Shown here: positions 1 to 4,699 of the stretch, piece after piece
Layout: the number at the start of each line of letters is the position of its first letter
How positions within the stretch are numbered: position 1 is the stretch's first letter
Source: Nitrosomonadales bacterium
GTDB taxonomy: Bacteria; Pseudomonadota; Gammaproteobacteria; Burkholderiales; SG8-41
Length of the DNA: 6,053 nt
Direction: 5' to 3'
NCBI GenBank assembly: GCA_009885185.1
Contig: VFLF01000774.1
Coordinates: 1-6,053, forward strand
Made by a program: the position numbers and the translations under genes
The notes under the pieces: generated by a model
The model's database searches: none
What the model was told of the DNA's origin: nothing
Seen by the model: only the letters and a program-made list of their open reading frames with translations

Positions 1-66
1 ACGGAACTCCTGCGGGGGTAACTTTCGGGGGTAACTCGTATCGTTACTCGTTTTTACACCCTTCAT
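1..66 (-). CDS. 5' end of an unknown gene, cut by the left window edge
   Basis: Twenty-two codons are open from an ATG at 66-64 to the window edge, starting MKGVKTSNDT and continuing SYPRKLPPQEFR. The start is supported by a strong Shine-Dalgarno sequence (GGAGGG on the minus strand, 79-74) with a 7-nt spacer. I do not recognise the protein. The part in view is hydrophilic and proline-containing, with no signal peptide or membrane segment. It runs in the same direction as the toxin-antitoxin genes but is separated from the preceding stub by about 136 nt, so it probably has its own promoter. An 11-bp DNA repeat inside it is read in two different frames. The call rests mainly on the ribosome-binding site; a chance open frame of 22 codons is quite possible. 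Confidence 0.4.
   Translation of the reverse strand, partial: MKGVKTSNDTSYPRKLPPQEFR
13..36. repeat. Tandem pair of an 11-bp direct repeat
   Basis: CGGGGGTAACT occurs at 13-23 and again at 26-36, identical, with two bases between (period 13 bp). The second copy also takes part in a small inverted repeat, GTAAC (31-35) with GTTAC (43-47). Only two copies are visible. The period is not a multiple of three, so this is not a protein-level repeat. Confidence 0.7.
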
Positions 67-96
67 TTCGATTCCCTCCAACGCACCAATACAATC

Positions 97-128
97 AATG
101 ACCCGCGCGCTTATGTGTACAGGTCATT
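97..128. repeat. Inverted repeat upstream of the left-edge gene
   Basis: AATGACC (97-103) and GGTCATT (122-128) are a perfect 7-bp inverted repeat around an 18-nt centre that contains the palindrome TGTACA (116-121). It lies about 30 bp upstream of the left-edge gene's ribosome-binding site, where an operator could sit. The rest of the gap between 67 and 202 holds no gene or strong promoter that I can see. A T-rich stretch follows on the plus strand, but the loop is long and no plus-strand gene precedes it, so I do not call it a terminator. Confidence 0.4.
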
Positions 129-202
129 TTCTTTTGTGCGTTTGCGTAGGCGCTATGCAGGATTTTTCTGTAGCTGCGCGGTGAAGTGTTTCGCTTTGGT
201 TT

Positions 203-355
203 TCAGCGGCAAACGTTGCCTGTGGGAGGCGGACTTTCCTTGGGCGCGGCCTTACTCTTCGCCGCATGATGGCGCAGGGTAATCTTGCCTTCGCGATCTG
301 CTTTCAATGCGTCGAAACCTCCAATGATTTCAATCAAGATGCGGCGCTTGCTCAT
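203..355 (-). pseudogene. N-terminal stub of an HTH antitoxin-type regulator
   Basis: A 50-codon minus-strand ORF begins MSKRRILIEIIGGFDAL and continues KADREGKITLR. From memory, GFDALKAxREGKxTLR is the conserved N-terminus of a family of roughly 100-residue HTH regulators that act as antitoxins. In those proteins the HTH domain (with a signature like RTNxRTLENWEQG) follows this segment. Here the resemblance stops at about residue 35 and the frame ends after a proline-rich tail at TGA (205-203), so the whole DNA-binding domain is missing. The ORF starts 15 nt after the antitoxin stop and could be on the same transcript. No good ribosome-binding site is visible. It is most likely a truncated relic, though a short functional peptide cannot be excluded. 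Confidence 0.5.
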
Positions 356-370
356 TGCGTTTACTCGTGA

Positions 371-721
371 TCACGCCGCGATTGCATCAACCGTTCGCTT
401 TTTCGCTTTGCGTGCCGGCTTGGCGGTTACGATAAGTTGCAGGCCCGTGGCGTCGAGTATCCGCGTGAGGCTGCGCAGTTCGGGATTGCCATCACTGGAC
501 AGTGTGCGATAAAGCTGCTGGCGATTGAGTCCGGCACGGGCTGCCACTTTGGTGATGCCGCCGTGCGCCTCGGCCACGTTGCGTAAGGCTTGCAACAGCG
601 CGCCGGGATCATCCTCGCTGGCGGCTGCGTTGATGTAGGCCGCAGCCGTGGCGGGGTCGACAAGCCGTTTCAGCAGGTAAGGCTTATGGGGTACGGCGGG
701 GGCTATGTGTTCTTTGCTCAT
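371..721 (-). CDS. Antitoxin of an HI1420-type type II toxin-antitoxin pair
   Basis: This 116-residue protein matches the small HTH addiction-module antidote family (HI1420-like). The N-terminal part carries YLLKRLVDPATAAAYINAA (15-33) and the DDPGALLQALRNVAEAHGG stretch (37-55) typical of the family. An HTH follows at about 56-95, with KVAARAGLNRQQLYRTLS and the conserved GNPELRSL (78-85). The C-terminus is a basic tail (KPARKAKKR) that may contact DNA. By family knowledge it neutralises the partner toxin and represses the operon. The ATG at 721-719 is backed by a GGAGAG ribosome-binding site (730-725) inside the toxin gene. The first 38 nt overlap the toxin's 3' end, so the two genes are probably translationally coupled. 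The order is toxin first, antitoxin second, as usual in this family. Confidence 0.88.
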   Translation of the reverse strand: MSKEHIAPAVPHKPYLLKRLVDPATAAAYINAAASEDDPGALLQALRNVAEAHGGITKVAARAGLNRQQLYRTLSSDGNPELRSLTRILDATGLQLIVTAKPARKAKKRTVDAIAA

Positions 722-1034
722 AATCTCTCCAGTACGCTTTCGCGTTTTTAATGTCGGCTTTCTGTGAACGCTTGCTGCCGCCGCAAAGCAAAATCACAAC
801 CACCTTGCCCGCCCGCGCGTAATACACGCGATAACCGGGACCGGTGTTTACCCGCAGTTCCCACACGCCATCACCCACCGGCTTGTGGTCGCCAAACAAT
901 CCGCGTTCCAACCGGTCTGTGCGCACCTGAATGGCTGAATATCCTACGGGGTCGGCAACGGTAGTAAGCCACTCCTCATAGGGAACACGTCCATCTGCAC
1001 TGCGATAGTGCAATACCTGAAACGATTCGCTCAT
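684..1034 (-). CDS. RelE/ParE-superfamily toxin (HI1419 type)
   Basis: This 116-residue protein belongs to the HI1419-like branch of the RelE/ParE toxins. Visible landmarks are RTDRLERGLFGDHKPVGDGV (38-57), WELRVNTGPGYRVYYAR (58-74), ILLCGGSKRSQKADI (81-95) and the terminal AKAYWRDY (98-105). RelE-like members cleave mRNA at the ribosome and ParE-like members poison gyrase; the sequence does not settle which applies. The last dozen residues (EQRTHSPRRTP) extend past the usual end and are encoded partly in the overlap with the antitoxin. The ATG at 1034-1032 has no Shine-Dalgarno sequence upstream, and the best promoter is so close that the mRNA would be nearly leaderless. The antitoxin, by contrast, has a good ribosome-binding site. 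The frame is complete, so the pair could be functional. Confidence 0.9.
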   Translation of the reverse strand: MSESFQVLHYRSADGRVPYEEWLTTVADPVGYSAIQVRTDRLERGLFGDHKPVGDGVWELRVNTGPGYRVYYARAGKVVVILLCGGSKRSQKADIKNAKAYWRDYEQRTHSPRRTP

Positions 1035-1039
1035 GATGT

Positions 1040-1068
1040 ATTGTCGTTTATACCAGACAATCTGTCAA
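1040..1068 (-). promoter_or_regulatory. Promoter and candidate operator of the toxin-antitoxin operon
   Basis: On the minus strand a perfect -35 hexamer TTGACA (1068-1063) is followed after 17 bp by GACAAT (1045-1040, four of six matches to the -10 consensus). An extended -10 alternative, TGGTATAAA, lies at 1055-1047. Either would start transcription 0-7 nt before the toxin ATG. Inverted repeats overlap these elements: ATTGTC (1040-1045) with GACAAT (1056-1061), and GACA-ATC-TGTC (1056-1066). These are plausible binding sites for the HTH antitoxin, which would give autorepression. The positions are seen directly; their use is inferred. Confidence 0.55.
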
Positions 1069-1183
1069 TGCGACATGCGCCATGCAGGCGCAAGCACTAT
1101 TTCCGGAAATAGGTTTGCGATGAACTGCCCGATTTTCAGCGCCAAGCAGTGGCCCTATGACTTTTGCCGTTACGCCATAGTCA

Positions 1184-1644
1184 TCACCCGCAAGCCCGGC
1201 TGTTGCGGCTCGAACGCGATGCCCGCTTGCGTCGGCCCCACGCTTCAATCTTGGTGTGCCACATATGCAGCAGGTCGAGCGGGCGCACCTTGTAATGCTT
1301 TGCCCCGTGCGCCGCCCGCGCTTTCGTACCAGCCCGCCGGGCTGGCTCATGTATAGGTGTTTGCGTAAAAGTTGCCCGCCCCATTTCGCTTTGCGCGCTT
1401 CAATGTAGTGCTGCCATGCCTCGCCAAACGTCAGAGTTTTTTGCTGTGCTTTACGGCGAGCGGTTTCCGCCGATGCCGTGATAGCTTTGCGCTGCTGGCG
1501 CGGGTCTATGCCTTGGTCGGTCAGCGTCTTGCGTCTCGTGGCTTCGTCTTGCGCCTTGCCCATATTCGCGATATGGGCCGCCGCCCGCTTCGCGCCCTTG
1601 GCCAAAACGTACCAGCGCTGCATGCGTTTCATTTTGTGAGGCAC
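1184..1644 (-). pseudogene. Truncated, frameshifted tyrosine-recombinase integrase
   Basis: The minus-strand frame from a GTG at 1644 carries features of a phage/island integrase: DEATRRKTLTDQGIDPRQ (33-50), then LTFGEAWQHYIEARKAKWGG (71-90) and LYMSQPGGLVRKRG (97-110). These correspond to the end of the N-terminal domain and the start of the core-binding domain. Similarity then leaves this frame. It resumes in another frame as KVRPLDLLHMWHTKIEAW (about 1292-1238), so a frameshift lies between about 1284 and 1320. That second frame ends at TGA near 1184. The first 60-odd N-terminal residues and the entire catalytic domain (the R...HxxR...Y motifs) are absent. The relic points toward the toxin-antitoxin genes and marks this region as an old integration site. 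The first frame continues open to 1048, but that part resembles nothing I know. Confidence 0.75.
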
Positions 1645-1658
1645 TCTTTCAAAACTTC

Positions 1659-1683
1659 GTGTGAACCGTGACGCAGTTCACAC
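1659..1683. repeat. Perfect 8-bp inverted repeat beside the integrase relic
   Basis: GTGTGAAC (1659-1666) and GTTCACAC (1676-1683) are perfect reverse complements separated by nine bases (CGTGACGCA). The site lies in the 132-bp gap between the integrase relic and the YcgR-like gene, about 95 bp upstream of the latter's start. No T-tract follows on either strand, so it is not an intrinsic terminator. It could be a dimeric regulator's operator or a recombinase-related site; the sequence alone does not decide. Confidence 0.6.
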
Positions 1684-1698
1684 TGCACCGCCGATATT

Positions 1699-1719
1699 CC
1701 GTTTGTCGGCGACCAACGG
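1699..1719. repeat. Imperfect palindrome upstream of the YcgR-like gene
   Basis: CCGTTTGTC (1699-1707) and GACCAACGG (1711-1719) pair at eight of nine positions across a 3-nt centre (GGC). GATAT flanks it on both sides (1693-1697 and 1721-1725) as a direct repeat. It sits about 25 bp upstream of a possible -10 box, TACAAT (1744-1749), for the next gene. No convincing -35 hexamer is present, so an activator site is one reading. Another direct repeat, ACACAT at 1735-1740 and 1755-1760, brackets the -10. Confidence 0.4.
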
Positions 1720-1776
1720 TGATATGGCGCGACGACACATGAATACAATGGCTTACACATTTGTCAGGAGCGTGTC

Positions 1777-2529
1777 ATGTTGACCAGCGTAGTTGCCGAA
1801 GAGGAGGTGTATTTCACCATGGATACAACCAGCCCCGTGGAACCGCCCGAATTTCTGGTTCGTTCCAGAAAAGAAGTGTTGCGCCTGCTGAAAGGCATTG
1901 TGGCGGAAGGCACGCTGCTGTCGGTGAGCTTTCTGGATTCCGAGCATGTCGCGGCGACCTCGCTGATTTACCTTGATGAGGCCAGCAACATGTTGCTCTT
2001 CGAATGCCCTGTCGAATGGCGCGACGTTCTTGAAAGTGAAACGGATGTTGCCGGCGACAGCATCATGGTGGCCTGCGCGTTCGAAGGCGCGAAGATCCAG
2101 TTTCAGTCCGTTCGCGGCACGCTGGTTGATCTGAACGGCACCACCGTGGTGGGCTTGGCGATTCCCGAATTCGTCTGGCGTTTTCAGCGCCGCCGCGACG
2201 AGCGTCATCGGGTCGCCGGGCTGACTATCACGCTGAATCTCGGGTTTATCGATTGCGACGCGGAAGTGACCGATCTGAGCATGGGCGGCATCGGCATGAT
2301 GAGTTGCAACAGCGAGGTGCGGCTGGAGGCGGGGGAGGTTTTGCGTGATTGCTCGATCGCGCTGCCCGGCATAGGCGCGATCTTGGTTGATCTCACGGTG
2401 CAGCATCAGTCGCCGATGCATACCACCGACGGCGGCACGATGACGCGGGTTGGGTGTCAGTTCGCGGGCCTCAGCGCGAGTGCGCGCCAACTGATCGCGC
2501 ACTATCTGGATGCGCTGGTGGTGATGTAG
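1777..2529 (+). CDS. ycgR: YcgR-like flagellar brake protein (YcgR_N plus PilZ)
   Basis: This 250-residue cytoplasmic protein has the two-domain layout and length of YcgR (E. coli about 244). An N-terminal YcgR_N domain spans about 25-130. A C-terminal PilZ domain follows, with the c-di-GMP motifs QRRRDER (137-143, fitting RRxxxR) and DLSMGG (166-171, fitting D/NxSxxG). The ending VGCQFAGLSASARQL (225-239) is also typical. In the family, c-di-GMP-bound protein contacts the flagellar motor and slows swimming; that role is inferred here, since no flagellar genes are in view. The ATG at 1777 has AGGAG (1766-1770) six bases upstream. A second in-frame ATG at 1819 follows AGGAGGTG (1802-1809), nine bases away, so a form 14 residues shorter is possible. 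The gene stands alone, with a possible TACAAT -10 box at 1744-1749. Confidence 0.85.
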   Translation: MLTSVVAEEEVYFTMDTTSPVEPPEFLVRSRKEVLRLLKGIVAEGTLLSVSFLDSEHVAATSLIYLDEASNMLLFECPVEWRDVLESETDVAGDSIMVACAFEGAKIQFQSVRGTLVDLNGTTVVGLAIPEFVWRFQRRRDERHRVAGLTITLNLGFIDCDAEVTDLSMGGIGMMSCNSEVRLEAGEVLRDCSIALPGIGAILVDLTVQHQSPMHTTDGGTMTRVGCQFAGLSASARQLIAHYLDALVVM

Positions 2530-2537
2530 TTCGCGCG

Positions 2538-2570
2538 AAAAAAACGCACGGCGTGGTAACGCCGTGCGTT
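2538..2570 (-). terminator. Intrinsic terminator of the SDR gene, between convergent genes
   Basis: A perfect 12-bp stem, AACGCACGGCGT (2543-2554) with ACGCCGTGCGTT (2559-2570), encloses the loop GGTA. Read on the minus strand, the hairpin ends in a run of T (complement of the seven A at 2538-2544), the classic form. It lies about 40 bp beyond the stop of the minus-strand dehydrogenase. On the plus strand no T-run follows, so it would stop YcgR-gene transcripts only weakly. Confidence 0.85.
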
Positions 2571-2609
2571 CATAAAAATACCAAAAACCGGATAGTTACA
2601 TAGCCATCG

Positions 2610-3383
2610 CTACAGCACGCCCGACGTTCCGCCATCAAGATTCAGGCTTGAACCCGTGACGTAGCTGCCCATCGACGACATGAAGAAAAGAATCGCGCTG
2701 GCGGCTTCTTCGGCCTCGCCGAAGCGCACCATCGGTATATCCTTGGAGTTGTCGTTGTAGTACTTCTCCGGGCTGATTTTTTCGCGCACCATGCGCCGGT
2801 CGTGCTGGCCGGATTTGATTTTGCCGATGCACACCGCATTGACCAGAATGTTGTCCGGCGCGAATTCCTTGGACAGCGACTTGGTGATCACCAGTCCCGC
2901 CGCGCGCGAGAGCGAGGTGGGCATCGAGCCCGCGCCCGGCTGTTTGGCGCTGGAGATGGAGATGTTGACGATGCGTCCGCCGCCGCGTTTTTTCATTTCG
3001 GGAATCGCGCGGCGCAGGCAGCGGATGGCGCCGTACACCTTGATGTCGATATCGATATCCCACATTTTGTCGTCGATCTCAAGAAACTTGCCGCGCTGTG
3101 ACAAGCCGGCATTGTTGAGCAGCAGATCGACGCCACCGTATTTTTTGACGGTTTCATCGAAGAGGCGGCCGATGTCGGCGTCGCTGGTCACGTCCGCTTG
3201 CACCGCCATCACTTCGCCGCCTTCCTTGCGGATCTGCGCGGCGGTTTCATCGAGTTTTTCCTGGCCGCGCGCGCAAATCACCACCTTGGCGCCTTCGCGC
3301 GCCAGCAGTACTGCCGTCGCGCGGCCGATGCCGTCGCTGCCGCCGGTGATGACGGCGATCTTGCCCTTCAGTCCTAAATCCAT
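2610..3383 (-). CDS. SDR-fold protein with altered catalytic residues
   Basis: This 257-residue protein has the classical short-chain dehydrogenase/reductase fold and length. It keeps the cofactor motif TGGSDGIG (13-20), an Arg after strand 2 (R39, which favours NADPH), D64 in QADV and NNAG (90-93). Of the catalytic Asn-Ser-Tyr-Lys tetrad only Ser is plausible (S142 or S144). The Asn position is K115 (in DIDIKVYG), and the usual YxxxK reads TSLSR, giving T156 and R160. From memory, a conserved SDR subgroup shares motifs like PTSxSRAAG, so this looks inherited rather than decayed. The substrate is unknown, and a non-reductase role or different chemistry is possible. The ATG at 3383-3381 is chosen because AGGAG precedes it by seven bases; an ATG eight codons upstream lacks this. 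A TAAAAT -10-like box lies at 3464-3459. The gene is monocistronic. Confidence 0.85.
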   Translation of the reverse strand: MDLGLKGKIAVITGGSDGIGRATAVLLAREGAKVVICARGQEKLDETAAQIRKEGGEVMAVQADVTSDADIGRLFDETVKKYGGVDLLLNNAGLSQRGKFLEIDDKMWDIDIDIKVYGAIRCLRRAIPEMKKRGGGRIVNISISSAKQPGAGSMPTSLSRAAGLVITKSLSKEFAPDNILVNAVCIGKIKSGQHDRRMVREKISPEKYYNDNSKDIPMVRFGEAEEAASAILFFMSSMGSYVTGSSLNLDGGTSGVL

Positions 3384-3406
3384 GGGTAATCTCCTGTAAA
3401 CAATCA

Positions 3407-3452
3407 AGCCCGCCGGCGATGAGTGGCTTAATGGCCGAATCCGGCGGGGGCT
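3407..3452 (-). other. Possible leader hairpin upstream of the SDR gene
   Basis: CCCGCCGG (3409-3416) and CCGGCGGG (3441-3448) are perfectly complementary over 8 bp, extendable by two pairs after a 2-base bulge, around a 24-nt loop. If the TAAAAT box at 3464-3459 is the -10, transcription would begin near 3452. The hairpin would then occupy the 5' end of a leader of about 70 nt, just ahead of the ribosome-binding site. A T-rich stretch follows it on the minus strand. Function is unknown; it could also be a DNA-level site. Confidence 0.35.
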
Positions 3453-3483
3453 GCGCGCATTTTAGCGTGATTCGGCTTTGGGC

Positions 3484-3512
3484 TTACCAAGCGCGGGGAT
3501 TCGTCGTAGGAT
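3484..3512 (+). promoter_or_regulatory. Weak sigma-70-like promoter candidate for the HtrA-like gene
   Basis: TTACCA (3484-3489) and TAGGAT (3507-3512) each match four of six consensus bases and are separated by 17 bp. Transcription would start near 3519, giving a leader of about 50 nt to the ATG at 3568. The matches are modest and the region is shared with the divergent SDR gene, so this is a tentative call. Confidence 0.3.
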
Positions 3513-3567
3513 ACGTTTATCGTCGCGCGGAAGGATATTCGTCCCACCCGCGACAAGGAGAATGTCC

Positions 3568-4593
3568 ATGGGCACATTGAATCGTAGCGTAGTCAAACTG
3601 TTGTCTGTGTTGTCGTTCGCGGCATGGTGCGTGGCTGCGGGGCCGTTGCACGCACAGGGAGCAGATACGCAAGCCGTGCCGGGCAAACCGGAAATGACCG
3701 TCGATGCGCTGTCGGTGGTGCGTGTGCGCGCGCAGGCGGCGGCCAACGCGCGCAGTGGCCAGACGCTGGGCCGCAACCGCGAAGGCACTGGCGTGGTGAT
3801 CGATTCCAGTGGTCTGGTGCTGACCATCGGCTACCTGATTACCGAAGCGGAAAAAGTCGAAGTCAACACCGCCGACGGCAAGTCGTATCCGGCCATCGTG
3901 GTGGGTTTCGACAATGCCACCGGGCTGGGCTTGCTCAAGACCCTGGTGCCGGTGCCGGTGAAACCCATCGACATGGGCTTGTCGTCGGAAGCCAAGGAAC
4001 GCGACATGGTGCTGATCGTCGGATTTGACGGCGTGGCGCCGGCGTATGTGGTGTCCAAACGTCAGTTTGTCGGTTATTGGGAATATCTGCTGGATGAGGC
4101 AATTTACACCGCGCCCGCCACAGTCAACTGGCAGGGCGCGGCGCTGGTGAGCCGCGAAGGCAAGCTGCTGGGCATTGGCTCGCTCGCCGTGGGCAACGCA
4201 ATTGCGGGCGGTGCCGCTGTGCCCGGCAATATGTTCGTGCCCATCGATGTGTTGAAGCCCGTGATCGGCGACTTCATCGCCAATGGCAAATCCACCGCGC
4301 GGCCGCGGCCGTGGCTGGGCATCACCTCGCAGGAGGTGGGCGGCAATCTGCTGGTGGCGCGCGTGTCACCCGAAGGCCCTGCCGACGAAGCGGGGCTGAA
4401 AGCGGGCGACATCATCGTCGGCATCGCGGGCGACGCGCTCAAGGGGCAGGCCGATTTCTATACACGCTTGTGGAAGAGCGGTAACGCGGGGGTGGAAGTA
4501 TCGCTCGATGTGCTGCGCGGCAATCGTGTTGAAAATGTCAAAGTAAAAAGCATTGATCGCAACAGTTATTTCCGCGTTAAGGCGATTTACTGA
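3568..4593 (+). CDS. Periplasmic HtrA/DegP-like pseudoprotease with PDZ domain
   Basis: This 341-residue protein has a Sec signal peptide (hydrophobic KLLSVLSFAAWCVAAG, cleavage near LHA-Q at about 29), a trypsin-like domain (about 65-235) and one PDZ domain (about 247-331, with WLGI at 249-252). All three S1C catalytic positions are altered. The TNxHV motif reads TIGYL (Tyr89 for His), TDLA reads TGLG (Gly119 for Asp), and GNSGGP is replaced by NWQGAA (187-192), removing the Ser. From memory, TIGYLI and WEYLLDEAIYTAP (171-183) are conserved in a group of such proteins. It is therefore probably a real inactive family with a binding or chaperone role, not a broken gene. The ATG at 3568 is chosen for AAGGAG (3555-3560) seven bases upstream; an ATG at 3562 is too close, and in-frame upstream starts would put charged residues before the signal peptide. 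It may be co-transcribed with the next gene, 106 bp away. Confidence 0.85.
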   Translation: MGTLNRSVVKLLSVLSFAAWCVAAGPLHAQGADTQAVPGKPEMTVDALSVVRVRAQAAANARSGQTLGRNREGTGVVIDSSGLVLTIGYLITEAEKVEVNTADGKSYPAIVVGFDNATGLGLLKTLVPVPVKPIDMGLSSEAKERDMVLIVGFDGVAPAYVVSKRQFVGYWEYLLDEAIYTAPATVNWQGAALVSREGKLLGIGSLAVGNAIAGGAAVPGNMFVPIDVLKPVIGDFIANGKSTARPRPWLGITSQEVGGNLLVARVSPEGPADEAGLKAGDIIVGIAGDALKGQADFYTRLWKSGNAGVEVSLDVLRGNRVENVKVKSIDRNSYFRVKAIY

Positions 4594-4605
4594 GCGTACA
4601 ATCTT

Positions 4606-4672
4606 CGCCCTCCAGCTTTAATGGCTGGCGGCGCGTTCGCGTGAGCGGTGGCATGTCACCGTCCGCCACGCG
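4606..4672 (+). other. Two GC-rich hairpins between the HtrA-like and binding-protein genes
   Basis: The first hairpin pairs CGCC (4606-4609) with GGCG (4630-4633) and CCAGC (4612-4616) with GCTGG (4624-4628), loop TTTAATG. The second pairs CGCGTG (4638-4643) with CACGCG (4667-4672) and CGGTG (4646-4650) with CACCG (4657-4661), loop GCATGT. Neither is followed by a T-run, so these are not standard terminators. They could stabilise an mRNA end or adjust expression between the two genes. A TACAAT box (4597-4602) lies just upstream but has no good -35. Confidence 0.4.
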
Positions 4673-4699
4673 CGGAACATCTTTCAGGGGAGTTTACGC

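Noticed and set aside
13..36. CRISPR or iteron array
   Set aside because: There are only two 11-bp copies with a 2-bp gap, no spacers and no cas or replication gene in view.
97..140. Intrinsic terminator on the plus strand
   Set aside because: The loop is 18 nt, the stem is only 7 bp and there is no upstream plus-strand gene to terminate.
1048..1183. The continuation of the integrase frame to its stop at 1048, and a 23-codon stretch in a third frame containing GIAFEPQQPGLRVMTMA
   Set aside because: The first frame loses all integrase resemblance after the frameshift. The third-frame piece reads like a protein C-terminus but begins right after a stop and I could not place it in a family; it is too short to call.
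1659..1683. CRP-type site (TGTGA with TCACA)
   Set aside because: The half-sites are 13 bp apart instead of the 6 bp that CRP requires.
1..1776. A tRNA gene as integration target for the element
   Set aside because: I saw no cloverleaf-like sequence or TTCGAATCC-type arm near the integrase relic or elsewhere in the segment.
1753..2502. Long minus-strand open frame opposite the YcgR-like gene
   Set aside because: It is the antisense shadow of a well-supported PilZ gene, has a composition rich in His, Gln and Arg, and shows no recognisable domain or ribosome-binding site.
2791..3399. Plus-strand open frame opposite the SDR gene
   Set aside because: Antisense shadow of a gene with clear cofactor motifs; it has no motifs of its own.
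3478..3567. Thirty-residue N-terminal extension of the HtrA-like protein
   Set aside because: It would place an Arg-rich segment before the signal peptide and has no ribosome-binding site, whereas the ATG at 3568 has AAGGAG at good spacing.
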